This document shows, piece by piece, positions 45,561 to 53,864 of a stretch of 64,000 nucleotides of DNA. Below the pieces are notes generated by a model, which was given only the letters and a program-made list of their open reading frames with translations, made no database searches and was not told where the DNA came from. The stretch comes from Cystobacter ferrugineus (lineage in GTDB: Bacteria > Myxococcota > Myxococcia > Myxococcales > Myxococcaceae): positions 372,001-436,000 of the forward strand of contig NZ_MPIN01000002.1 in the NCBI RefSeq assembly GCF_001887355.1, read 5' to 3'. The stretch's first letter is position 1; the number at the start of each line of letters is the position of its first letter. The position numbers and the translations under genes are program-made.

Positions 45561-47129
45561 ATGCGTCTCGGGCTCTGTGGCTGGTGGCTGGTGACCCTGT
45601 TCTGCTGCGGGGCCGGGCGCCCGATGGGGCTCACGGCGCGGGAGCAGGCGGGCAGGAAGATCTACCTGGAGGGAGAGAGCCCCACGGGGAGGGAGATCTC
45701 GGCGGAGATTGGCGCGGGGGCGCGCCTGCCGGGCAGTGCCGTGCCCTGCGCCAACTGCCATGGAGAGGAGGGCCGGGGCCGACCCGAGGGCGGGCTGCTG
45801 CCCCCGGAGATCACCTGGTCTCAACTGACCAGGCCCTACGGCCATCACCACCCGAATGGCAGGCGACACGCCTCTTTTTCGGACAAGAGCGTGGCCCGAG
45901 CCGTGGCCGAGGGGCTCGACCCTGACGGCAACCGATTGGATCCGGCCATGCCGCGCTACTCCATGTCCGCCGAGGACATGGCGAGCTTGATGGCCTACCT
46001 CCAGCACTTGGAGGCGCAGGGAGATCCCGGGCTGACGGAGTCGGAGATCCGGCTGGGGGTGGTGCTTCCCACGCACGGTCGGCTGGGTGAGGCAGGCCGG
46101 GCCATGGCGGGGTTGCTGAAAGCCTATTGCGATGCGCTCAACGCCTCGGGAGGGATTCACGGCCGCCGACTCGAGCTGGTCCTCGCGGAGTATGACAGTG
46201 ATCTGGGCACGGGCCTCGCGAGCGCACGGGAGCTCCTGGCGCGGGGCTCTGTCTTCGCGCTGCTCAGCGGGCTGGTGCCGGGGGCGGAGAGGGAGCTGGC
46301 CGCGCTGGCCGAGCAGGAGCGGATTCCCCTCATTGGTCCGATGACGCCGTGGACGTGGGAGGGTGAGCCGCCCGGCCGCCAGGTCTTCTTCACCCTCTCT
46401 GGGGTAGGGGAGCAGGTCCAGGTCCTCGCCGAGTACGCCGCCAGGGAATTGCACAAGCAAGGGCCTCGGGTTGCCATCATCCACCCAGAGCAGGCGGGCT
46501 TGACCGAGGCGGCCCGTGCGGCGCGCGGGCGGTTTCGAGCGCATGGCTGGGAGCAGGTGGAGGTGCTGCGGTATGAGCGTGGAAGTTTCGACTCGGAGGT
46601 GGCCGCGCGGCTGAAACGGAGCGGCACGCGGGTGGTCCTGTTCCTCGGCAATGAGGAGGAACTGGCGGGGCTCATGGGCAAAGCGCGGGCGCTGGGCTGG
46701 GCTCCCTACCTGCTGCTCTCGGGGACGCTCTCGGCCCGGGCGGCGGCGCAGGCGCCGGCCTTCCTCGATGGGCACCTCTTCCTCGCCTACTCCAGCCTGC
46801 CCTCGGACGAGAAGCCCGAGGCGGTGGAGTCCTTCAATCGATTGAGGGCCGGGGTACACGCCTGGGAGCGCCACCGGGTGCCCCAGGTGTCCGCGTATAC
46901 GGCCGCGGCCGTGCTGACCGAGGCCCTGCGCCGCACCGGCAGGCAGTTGAGCCGGGCCAGGCTGCTCAGCCATATGGAGAAGCTGTATGCCTTTGAACCC
47001 GGGTTGGTACCTCCGGTGAGCTACGGACCCGAGCGGCGCGTGGGCGCGCGGGGGGCCTATGTCGTCACCGTGGACCTCACGACTCGTACGTTCCGACCGC
47101 TCGGCGGGTGGAGGGCGCTGAAGCCCTGA
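45561..47129 (+). CDS. Cytochrome c - periplasmic binding protein fusion
   Basis: A 522-residue exported protein with a short signal (LVTLFCCGAG). An N-terminal class I cytochrome c domain has heme-binding CANCH at 63-67 and a candidate axial Met in MPRYSM. It is fused to a type I solute-binding protein of the branched-chain amino acid family (residues about 160-500; GVVLPTHGRLGEAG, YCDALNASGGIHGR, then PLIGPMTPW). It would couple heme electron transfer with ligand sensing. It is the last gene of the oxidase operon, 14 bases after the SCO gene. The 3' end overlaps the convergent MFS gene by 53 bases. Ligand unknown. Confidence 0.88.
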   Translation: MRLGLCGWWLVTLFCCGAGRPMGLTAREQAGRKIYLEGESPTGREISAEIGAGARLPGSAVPCANCHGEEGRGRPEGGLLPPEITWSQLTRPYGHHHPNGRRHASFSDKSVARAVAEGLDPDGNRLDPAMPRYSMSAEDMASLMAYLQHLEAQGDPGLTESEIRLGVVLPTHGRLGEAGRAMAGLLKAYCDALNASGGIHGRRLELVLAEYDSDLGTGLASARELLARGSVFALLSGLVPGAERELAALAEQERIPLIGPMTPWTWEGEPPGRQVFFTLSGVGEQVQVLAEYAARELHKQGPRVAIIHPEQAGLTEAARAARGRFRAHGWEQVEVLRYERGSFDSEVAARLKRSGTRVVLFLGNEEELAGLMGKARALGWAPYLLLSGTLSARAAAQAPAFLDGHLFLAYSSLPSDEKPEAVESFNRLRAGVHAWERHRVPQVSAYTAAAVLTEALRRTGRQLSRARLLSHMEKLYAFEPGLVPPVSYGPERRVGARGAYVVTVDLTTRTFRPLGGWRALKP

Positions 47130-48408
47130 GCCCCGGCCACAGGCGGACCAGCAAGGCCGCCAGCGCCGAGGTGGTCGCCAGCAGCGTCACCGCCACCCAT
47201 CCCCACCGGGCCAGCACGAGGCTGCCGCTCGCCGCGCCGATGGCCATGCCGATGAACATGCCGAAGATCAGCATGGCGTTGATCCTGCTGCGTGCGGAGG
47301 GATCGAGGCCAAAGACGATCGTCTGATGCGCCACGAGCGTGATCTGGACGCCGAGGTCGAAGCCGATCGCGCTGGCGGCGAGCAGCCACAGCCGGGTGTT
47401 CGCTTCGAGCCACGGCGACGCGAACATCGTGGCGAACGAGACGGCGGTCAGTCCGGCGCCCAGGCGCGTGACCACTTCGGGGCCGACGCGGTCCGCGATA
47501 CGGCCCGCCACCGGCGCGCCCAGCGCCCCGGCCGCGCCAGCCAGGCCGAAGGCACCAGCGGCCGCGCTGCCCAGGTGAAACGGTGCGCCATGCAGCATCA
47601 CGGCGAGGGTCGACCAGAACGCACTGAAGCCGACCGAGAGCAGGCTCTGCGCCATCGTGGCCCGGCGCAGGGCACCGTGCTCGCGCCACAGGCTGGCGAG
47701 CGAGCCGAGCAGGGCCGTGTACGTGAGCGTGCTGGTCGGGCGGAAGCGGGGCAGGCCGCGCCATGCCACCAGGCCGATCAGCGCCACGCTGGCGGCGGCG
47801 AGCATGTACATGGCGCGCCAGCCGAAGTGCTCGGCGACCACTCCGCTGATGACGCGAGACAGCAGGATGCCGAGCAGCAGGCCCGTCATCACCGTGCCGA
47901 CCACCTTGCCGCGCTCCCTCTCGGGCGCGAGGGTCGCGGCGGCCGGCACGATGTCCTGCGCCAGGGTCGCCGTCAGGCCGATGGCGAAGCTCACCACCAA
48001 CAGCAGGCTGATGCCGGGAGCGAGGCCGCCCAGCAGCAGCGCCACGCTCAGGACGGCGGCCTTGATGAGGATGATGCGGCGCCGGTCGAAGCGGTCGCCC
48101 AGGGGCGCCAGCAGCAGGATGCCCAGCGCGTATCCCAGTTGGGTGAGCGTGGGCAGGAACCCCACCGCGGCGTCCGAAGCGCCAATGTTGGCCCCCATCA
48201 CTCCCAGCATCGGCTGGCTGTAGTAGAGCGATGCCACCGACAGCCCGGCGCTCGCGGCCAGTAGCAGGCGCAGGCCGCTCGACAAGGGCTCGCCGCCACT
48301 GTGGCTGGCGGTCTCGGGCCGCGACGGCCGGATCGTAGTGGCGGCGGAGGCCACCGCGGCGATAGGACCGTTTCCGGCGGTGCTATGTACGGTACGAATG
48401 AAGGACAT
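47077..48408 (-). CDS. MFS transporter
   Basis: A 443-residue major facilitator with about twelve membrane spans. The loop 2-3 signature reads LLAPLGDRFDRRRIIL, close to the MFS motif A. A hydrophilic N-terminus of about 45 residues precedes TM1. It resembles drug or sugar-efflux MFS proteins of the AraJ/YdhP-like group. The start at 48408 has GGGGAGAAC upstream; the longer frame runs through the regulator's promoter and is rejected. It is divergent from a LysR gene, sharing a perfect operator-like dyad, so it is probably induced by that regulator. Its end overlaps the cytochrome fusion gene on the other strand. Confidence 0.88.
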   Translation of the reverse strand: MSFIRTVHSTAGNGPIAAVASAATTIRPSRPETASHSGGEPLSSGLRLLLAASAGLSVASLYYSQPMLGVMGANIGASDAAVGFLPTLTQLGYALGILLLAPLGDRFDRRRIILIKAAVLSVALLLGGLAPGISLLLVVSFAIGLTATLAQDIVPAAATLAPERERGKVVGTVMTGLLLGILLSRVISGVVAEHFGWRAMYMLAAASVALIGLVAWRGLPRFRPTSTLTYTALLGSLASLWREHGALRRATMAQSLLSVGFSAFWSTLAVMLHGAPFHLGSAAAGAFGLAGAAGALGAPVAGRIADRVGPEVVTRLGAGLTAVSFATMFASPWLEANTRLWLLAASAIGFDLGVQITLVAHQTIVFGLDPSARSRINAMLIFGMFIGMAIGAASGSLVLARWGWVAVTLLATTSALAALLVRLWPGLRASAPSTRRAVGTYES

Positions 48409-48490
48409 GATGTTCTCCCCGGCGATGCGAGTCGAGGCAACAGTGCGCCAGGGCACTGGGCATCGGTAGTAGCGTGCTCCGCACAGCGGA

Positions 48491-48507
48491 TATACGCTTC
48501 GCGTATA
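48491..48507. promoter_or_regulatory. LysR-type operator in the MFS / LysR divergent promoter
   Basis: TATACGC and GCGTATA are perfect inverted arms around TTC. They contain the T-N11-A arrangement typical of LysR recognition sites and lie 23-39 bases upstream of the LysR ATG and about 85 upstream of the MFS ATG. Most likely the binding site for the adjacent regulator. Confidence 0.65.
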
Positions 48508-48529
48508 AAGCAGCTTGCACCGTGCCCTC

Positions 48530-49519
48530 ATGCCCAACTCTTCGAAGCCGCCTCGGCCGCGTGTTTCCCGGATGCGGAATTCCCCGCCCGCCGAGTCGGT
48601 CACCACCGACCGGCTCGAGCTGATGCAGACCTTCATCCGCATCGTCGACGCCGGCAGCCTCTCCTCCGCCGCCGCGCAACTGGGCACCACGCAGCCGACG
48701 GTGAGCCGCCGGTTGCAGGCGCTGGAGCGCTCGCTCGGGCTGCGGCTGATCCAGCGCTCGACCCATGCGATGAAGCTCACCGAAGACGGTGCGCGCTGCT
48801 ACGAGCGCGCGAAGGAGTTGCTGGCCAACTGGGAAATGTTCGAGTCCGATCTGCGCGGCGCGAGCGACGAGCCGGAGGGCACGCTGCGCGTCGTGGTGCC
48901 CCACGCGTTCGGGCAACAGTTGCTGGTGGGGCCGCTGACGGAATACCTGAATCGCCACGCGCGGGTATCGGTCGAGTGGCTGCTGCACGACCGGGCGGTG
49001 GACTTCATCGCGGACGGCATCGACTGCGCGATCCACGTCGGTGAGGTGCATGACCCCAACGTGGTGGCGATCCGCGTGGCCGAGGTGCCGCGCATCGTCG
49101 TGGCCGCGCCGTCCGTGCTGTCAGGCGTGCCCATGCCGACCCATCCCGACGAGCTCGCGCGGCTGCCCTGGCTGTCGCTGCGCACGTTCTATCGCAACGA
49201 GGTCTCGCTGACCCACGTGGCCACTGGCGAGGTCCAACCCGTCGTCTTCCACCCGCGCCTGAGCACGGACAGCCTCTACGCCATCCGCAGCGCCGCGGTG
49301 AATGGCCTCGGCGTCTGCGTGGCCTCGGCCTGGGCGCTCCACGAAGACATCCTGCAAGGCCGGCTCGTGCACCTGGTGCCGCGCTGGAGGGCCGCTCCCT
49401 TGCCGATGTATCTGATCTACCCGTATGCGCGGTTCCATCCAGCGAGGCTGCGCACTTTCGTGGAGTTGATGCGGGAGACGATTCCGTCGGCCGTGGCGGT
49501 GGCCCTGGACGGGGGATGA
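48530..49519 (+). CDS. LysR-family transcriptional regulator
   Basis: A 329-residue regulator with an N-terminal winged helix (SLSSAAAQLGTTQPTVSRRLQALERSLG) and an effector-binding domain typical of LysR proteins. It has the TLRVVVPHAFG start and the NGLGVCVASAWAL segment. The start at 48530 is the first ATG after the operator-like dyad; ATG 48572 is possible. It probably controls the divergent MFS gene and itself through the dyad at 48491-48507. The effector is unknown. Its stop abuts the convergent AraC-type gene. Confidence 0.9.
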   Translation: MPNSSKPPRPRVSRMRNSPPAESVTTDRLELMQTFIRIVDAGSLSSAAAQLGTTQPTVSRRLQALERSLGLRLIQRSTHAMKLTEDGARCYERAKELLANWEMFESDLRGASDEPEGTLRVVVPHAFGQQLLVGPLTEYLNRHARVSVEWLLHDRAVDFIADGIDCAIHVGEVHDPNVVAIRVAEVPRIVVAAPSVLSGVPMPTHPDELARLPWLSLRTFYRNEVSLTHVATGEVQPVVFHPRLSTDSLYAIRSAAVNGLGVCVASAWALHEDILQGRLVHLVPRWRAAPLPMYLIYPYARFHPARLRTFVELMRETIPSAVAVALDGG

Positions 49520-49520
49520 G

Positions 49521-50363
49521 TCACTGCACGGCGCGCGCGAACTGGCCCGGGGTGAGCCCGATGACGCGCTTGAAGTGCCGGTTGAGCTGGCTCTGATCAT
49601 AGAGCCCCACCCGGAGCGCGACCTCCAAGGGCGTCAGACCCTGGGTCAGCAGCCCCATGGCCCGGGAGATGCGCAGGTGGGTGAGGTACGCGTAGGGCGG
49701 CATCCCCACCTCTTCCCGGAAGGCACGGCACAGGTGGAACTTGTCCAGTCCCGCCCGCTCGGCCAGGGCGTCCAGCGTGATGCCCTGCTCCAAGGCGTCG
49801 TGCAGCGCCTGGAGTGCCCGGCGGACGGGCCAGCGAGCGCGCCACTCCGGCTCGTCCATGTCACCGAAGCACGTGGCCAGCGCGGAGAGCGCCTCGGTCA
49901 ACGCCGTCTGGAGTTCGAGGGGGTTGGACGGCTCCACCCTGTCCTCGCCCAGCAGGTCATGGAGACGGACGAAGGGGGCCGCCGTGGGTTGCTCGCGCGC
50001 GAACTGTACCCGCCGCAGATGGGAGGAGGCCGGGTAGCCCAGCGCCTCACGGGCCCCGGTGACGAGCGCCTCATCGAAGGAGATCACCTGGAAGCGGGAG
50101 GGACCCTCGCGGCGCAGGTCGCGGTGGACCTGGCCACTCTGCTTGAGATCGAGCGTCCCGGGAGAGGTGAACCGGACCTTGCCATGGCCCCACCACTCCG
50201 CGCGGCCCGAATACGTCATCGTCACCGAGAAGCGCTCCTTCACGGAGCGCCACAGCCGCTCGTCGGTCCTGAACCGCGACACCCGCACGCCCGGCAGCTC
50301 GGGGGGGAGGATGACCTGGATGGAGAGCGGGCCATCGGAGACGGCGCGAGGGGGAGGGCTCAC
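49521..50363 (-). CDS. AraC-family transcriptional regulator
   Basis: A 280-residue regulator. The N-terminal part is a cupin-like sensing domain (TMTYSGRAEWWGHGKVRF, GTLDLKQSG). The C-terminal AraC DNA-binding domain has two helix-turn-helix motifs (TLDALAERAGLDKFHLCRAFREEVG and TPLEVALRVGLYDQSQLNRHFKRVIG). The GTG start at 50363 gives a full-length family member. Divergent from the SDR gene with a 42-base nested dyad between them, so it probably regulates that gene. Confidence 0.9.
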   Translation of the reverse strand: MSPPPRAVSDGPLSIQVILPPELPGVRVSRFRTDERLWRSVKERFSVTMTYSGRAEWWGHGKVRFTSPGTLDLKQSGQVHRDLRREGPSRFQVISFDEALVTGAREALGYPASSHLRRVQFAREQPTAAPFVRLHDLLGEDRVEPSNPLELQTALTEALSALATCFGDMDEPEWRARWPVRRALQALHDALEQGITLDALAERAGLDKFHLCRAFREEVGMPPYAYLTHLRISRAMGLLTQGLTPLEVALRVGLYDQSQLNRHFKRVIGLTPGQFARAVQ

Positions 50364-50395
50364 CCCTCGATTCTACCGCGAGCCGCCACCTTGGC

Positions 50396-50437
50396 TTGGG
50401 CGTTCTTGGCGGGAGCTGTCCCGCCAACAATGCCCAA
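50396..50437. promoter_or_regulatory. Nested 42-base perfect dyad between AraC regulator and SDR genes
   Basis: Inner arms TTGGCGGGA and TCCCGCCAA flank GCTG. Outer arms TTGGGC and GCCCAA lie 4 bases further out on each side. The whole is symmetric with three 4-base spacers. It lies 33 bases from the AraC start and 58 from the SDR start. Strong candidate operator. Confidence 0.65.
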
Positions 50438-50494
50438 TCCCGCCGCGCGTCCGCCGTCTATTCCCTTGCCCCGGAGATTGGACAGGAGAACTTC

Positions 50495-51232
50495 ATGTCG
50501 GGAATCCAAGACAAGGTTGTCGTCATCACGGGTGCGAGCAGCGGAATCGGGGAGGCGACCTCGCTCCTGCTCGCCGAGCGGGGTGCGAAGGTCGTGCTCG
50601 GTGCTCGCCGAGCGGATCGCCTCGAGGCGCTCGCCAGCCGTATCGCGGCAGCGGGGGGCGAGGCGGCCCATGCATGTACGGACGTCAAACGGCGCGATGA
50701 CCTGTCCAAGCTCGTCAAGTTGGCATGTGAGCGGTACGGCAAGCTCGACGTTCTCGTCAACAATGCCGGAGTCATGCCTGTCTCTCCCCTGGATGACCTG
50801 CGCATCGAGGATTGGGAGGAGATGATCGACGTCAACATCAAGGGGGTGCTGTATGGCATCGCCGCGACGCTGCCTGTCTTTCGTGGGCAGGGATTCGGGC
50901 ATTTCGTCAACATCGCTTCCACGGCGGGACATCGCACCGTGCCGAACCAGTCAGTCTATTCCGGCACGAAGTTCGCCGTGCGCGCCATCTCCGAGGGGTT
51001 GCGCCAGGAGGCCGGCGACAAGCTGCGCGTGACAATCATTTCGCCTGGCATCGTCCGGACGAGCTTCGCGGATGGTGTGACGAGTCCGGAGGTGAGAGCC
51101 CAGCTCGCCACCTTGCGAGACAAGCTCGCGATGCCGCCGGATGCGATTGCCCGCGCCATCGCGTTCGCGATCGAGCAGCCGGCCGATGTCGATGTGAACG
51201 AGATCGTCATCCGTCCCACCGCGCAGGTGTAA
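50495..51232 (+). CDS. Short-chain dehydrogenase/reductase
   Basis: A 245-residue cytoplasmic NAD(P)-dependent oxidoreductase. The cofactor motif is GASSGIGE near residue 14, followed by NNAGVM. The active site is Ser plus YSGTK, and the C-terminal segment resembles members of the YdfG-like group (INEIVIRPT-type ending, here VNEIVIRPTAQ). ACAGGAG lies before the ATG at 50495. Divergent from the AraC-type regulator with a large dyad between, suggesting inducible expression. Substrate unknown. Confidence 0.92.
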   Translation: MSGIQDKVVVITGASSGIGEATSLLLAERGAKVVLGARRADRLEALASRIAAAGGEAAHACTDVKRRDDLSKLVKLACERYGKLDVLVNNAGVMPVSPLDDLRIEDWEEMIDVNIKGVLYGIAATLPVFRGQGFGHFVNIASTAGHRTVPNQSVYSGTKFAVRAISEGLRQEAGDKLRVTIISPGIVRTSFADGVTSPEVRAQLATLRDKLAMPPDAIARAIAFAIEQPADVDVNEIVIRPTAQV

Positions 51233-51273
51233 CTCCACCTCGCCGAGGCGGGGTTCGGCCTGGCGGGGGGTGC

Positions 51274-52203
51274 TCATGAGTGGGTGGCTCCGAACCGGTG
51301 CGCGAGCAGGCCCCAACACAGGCCCCGGTCACTCACGAGGCAGCGGTCGAGCCCGAGTGCCCGAAGGCCCTCGAGCAGGATGAGGCAGCCGGCGGGAATC
51401 ACGTCCTCGCGCTTGGGCTGGAGGCCGGGCAGTTTCCGTCGCTCGGCGAGCGGCAACCCGCACAGCTTGTCCGCCAGCGCCTCCAATTGGACGAGCAGGA
51501 GGGTGCCCCCGTGCACGCGCTCGGAGTCGTACGGGTCGATGGCGTGCTGCACGGCGAAGAGCGTCGTCACCGTGCCGGACATGCCCACGAGCCGGGCGCC
51601 CGGAGGGCAGGGGGGCAAGGCGGAGAACGTCTCGCGCAGGTGGGCCTCCACGCGGGCCCGGTCCTCGGCGGTCAGCGGATCCGACGTCACGAAGCGCTCG
51701 GTCATGCGCACCGAGCCCACATCGAAGCTGTGGCAGAAGGACACGCGGCCCTGGGTGTCGCCGTAGATGAACTCGGTGGAGCCGCCGCCGGTATCCATCA
51801 CCACGAGGGGCCCCGAGGCGTCACGCCCGAAGTCCGCCCAGGCCGAGGTGAAGCACAGCTGCGCCTCCAGTTCGCCGGAGATGATGTCCACGGTGACGCC
51901 GGCGCGCTGTTGGGCGGCGGAGAGGAACTCGGCACCGTTCTCCGCGTCGCGCGCGGCGCTGGTGGCGGACACGGCGATGGCCTCCGCGCCGAGGCTCCGG
52001 GCCTCGGAGGCGACAGCGGAGAGCACCTGGAGGGTGTCCTCCATGCCCTCGGTCGAGAGGCGGCGGCTCTTGTCCACGCCCCGGCCCAGGCGGGTGATTT
52101 CAGTGCGCTCGCGGACGGCCTGGAAGCGGCCATCGGGCTGGCGGTCGGCGACGAGCAGGAGGACCGCGTTGGTCCCGACGTCGATGGTGGCGTACCGAGG
52201 CAT
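51274..52203 (-). CDS. Ppx/GppA family exopolyphosphatase/phosphatase
   Basis: A 309-residue protein of the ASKHA fold. The phosphate 1 motif IDVGTNAVLLLV begins at residue 7, and the phosphate 2 motif reads MDTGGGSTEF. GMSGTVTTL matches the third loop. The length is that of short Ppx/GppA proteins lacking the C-terminal HD domain. Such enzymes hydrolyse polyphosphate or pppGpp. Monocistronic, convergent with the SDR gene and divergent from the lipoprotein pair. Confidence 0.92.
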   Translation of the reverse strand: MPRYATIDVGTNAVLLLVADRQPDGRFQAVRERTEITRLGRGVDKSRRLSTEGMEDTLQVLSAVASEARSLGAEAIAVSATSAARDAENGAEFLSAAQQRAGVTVDIISGELEAQLCFTSAWADFGRDASGPLVVMDTGGGSTEFIYGDTQGRVSFCHSFDVGSVRMTERFVTSDPLTAEDRARVEAHLRETFSALPPCPPGARLVGMSGTVTTLFAVQHAIDPYDSERVHGGTLLLVQLEALADKLCGLPLAERRKLPGLQPKREDVIPAGCLILLEGLRALGLDRCLVSDRGLCWGLLAHRFGATHS

Positions 52204-52428
52204 TCGCCGGAGTTTATCAGCCCAGCAGCGTCTCCAAGGTCACGCTGGACGAGCTCGCGTGGGCGGAGCGGTCTCGGCCGCGTCGGGAGCCGGGGCGGCC
52301 TCCCCGCGTGACTTTTGAAGTCACCTCCGCTAGCTTGAAGACGCGGCTTGCCGCTGCTTCACAGGGAGTGCTATGTTCTCGGGTTATAGAGGTTTTCAGC
52401 GGAGAGACGAGGTCCGAAGGGCCGGCCC

Positions 52429-53211
52429 ATGACGAACGAGCATTCACGCGGAGGGCTGACAGGGACCCTGTTGGTATCGAGCCTGATGCTCCTGGGCTGT
52501 TCGGCCTCCCAATCCATCGAAGGGGTGGTGCGCCCCCAGCCAGGAGAGGCCTTCCTGGACAGTCTCCCGGGCCCGATGCCGGGCTTTGGGCCCTTTGACT
52601 CCTATTCGGATGCGTTGCTCGCCGCGTGCCCGCGCATCCTGTCCAAGCCGAACGCGACCGCGGGCCGGGTGCAGTCCCAGGACTTTCAATTGCGCTGGCG
52701 CGTCTCCCGCGAGTACTGCGCCTGGCTCTATTACACTCCGGACCACAAGTACGAGATGAGCATGTTGACGGACCAGTCACGGCTGGACGGTCTGGACAGG
52801 AAGAAGAGCTGTGTCCTGCCTTCCCACGTGGATGATCAGCGCTATCCACCGGGCAGTCTCAAGTATGTCTTCGCGCTGCACAATCATCCCTACGCGGCCA
52901 GGCTCTCCGACGAGGACATCCGCGCCATCGTCGCCAAGGGACGGACTCACGGCTTCGAGGCCGAGACCCGGGACGGCAAGGTCCGGCTCGCCGTCATCGC
53001 CTTCTTCTCCACCTCGAGTGACTCCGAGCACCCGACGTGCGATGGCTTCTTTCAATACATTCCCCTCACGAGCCAATTGCTGAAATGGACCCAGGCCGGG
53101 GGGCAGTGGCGCTGCCAGCAGACGGGCTCGCTGCGCTGGCTCAATGAGACGGATTTCCGGGTCGAGGAGCGCGTGGCGCCCTGCCAGCTCGCCTCCGGGG
53201 GAACGCCATGA
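52429..53211 (+). CDS. Lipoprotein with JAB/JAMM-like HxHP..SxxD motif
   Basis: A 260-residue lipoprotein (lipobox LLGC). A central region reads ALHNHPYAARLSDEDI, resembling the HxHP...SxxD zinc motif of JAMM metallopeptidases such as RadC, with one residue fewer between His and Ser. A candidate upstream Glu is not obvious, so catalysis is uncertain. The C-terminus is Trp/Cys-rich (QWRCQQTGSLRW). Its stop overlaps the ATG of the next lipoprotein gene (ATGA), so the two products probably act together on the envelope. No named family was recognised with confidence. Confidence 0.75.
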   Translation: MTNEHSRGGLTGTLLVSSLMLLGCSASQSIEGVVRPQPGEAFLDSLPGPMPGFGPFDSYSDALLAACPRILSKPNATAGRVQSQDFQLRWRVSREYCAWLYYTPDHKYEMSMLTDQSRLDGLDRKKSCVLPSHVDDQRYPPGSLKYVFALHNHPYAARLSDEDIRAIVAKGRTHGFEAETRDGKVRLAVIAFFSTSSDSEHPTCDGFFQYIPLTSQLLKWTQAGGQWRCQQTGSLRWLNETDFRVEERVAPCQLASGGTP

Positions 53212-53819
53212 GACTCGGACGTCTGCCCCTCGCGCTCACCGTCCTGCTCTCGAGCTGTGCGTTCTTCCAGCGCGCGGCGCCTCCGCTCCAGGAAGAGCTC
53301 TCCATCCGCTTCCCCTCCTTCCACGAGCCCCTGGCTGGAGACGGCGGCGCGGGACAGCCCCTGGACGTGGAGGGCGTGACGCTCCGGGCCCTCACCCTCG
53401 CGGCCAATGACTTTCTTCCCCAGAGGGCGGGCGAGCGGCCCTGCTGGGAGAAACAGGAGGCCCACCGCTACCGGGTCCTCCGCCAGGGCGACATCGTCTT
53501 CGTGTATATCTTCCTGGATCCCGCCGCGTGCGGGCACTCGGTGCTCGATGGGGGCGTGAAGTACGCCATCCATGTCGATGGCCGTATCCTCCGCCGCCTG
53601 TTCGACGGTGAGCCCGAGGCCCTCGCCGCGGACTCCGGGACGGCCGGTGAGCCCTCCTCCGAGGGGACGCCTGTTCCGGCATCCCAGGTGGGCTCTACCC
53701 GGGCCGCGCCCGCGTCCGGCCTGCCCGCTTCGTGGTTCGACGGCGGTGCTCCCGATGCCGGGATGGCGGAGACCCCGGACACCGCCGATGGCGGTGTCCG
53801 GACTCCAGACGCGGGCTGA
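53208..53819 (+). CDS. Lipoprotein of unknown function
   Basis: A 203-residue lipoprotein (lipobox LSSC). It has a folded region of about 110 residues containing GDIVFVYIFLDPAACGHSVLDGG and VKYAIHVDGRILRRLFDG, then an Ala/Pro/Gly/Ser-rich disordered tail. Translationally coupled to the preceding JAMM-like lipoprotein by a 4-base overlap. No known domain recognised; the pair suggests a small envelope-associated module. Confidence 0.75.
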   Translation: MRLGRLPLALTVLLSSCAFFQRAAPPLQEELSIRFPSFHEPLAGDGGAGQPLDVEGVTLRALTLAANDFLPQRAGERPCWEKQEAHRYRVLRQGDIVFVYIFLDPAACGHSVLDGGVKYAIHVDGRILRRLFDGEPEALAADSGTAGEPSSEGTPVPASQVGSTRAAPASGLPASWFDGGAPDAGMAETPDTADGGVRTPDAG

Positions 53820-53823
53820 GTGC

Positions 53824-53854
53824 CGATGGGACCGGGATGAACCCGATCCCATCG
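53824..53854. terminator. Bidirectional hairpin between convergent genes
   Basis: CGATGGGA pairs with TCCCATCG, and inner GGG pairs with CCC around an ATGAA loop. It sits 5 bases after the lipoprotein stop and 11 bases beyond the sugar dehydrogenase stop. Confidence 0.65.
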
Positions 53855-53864
53855 TGATGCTCGA

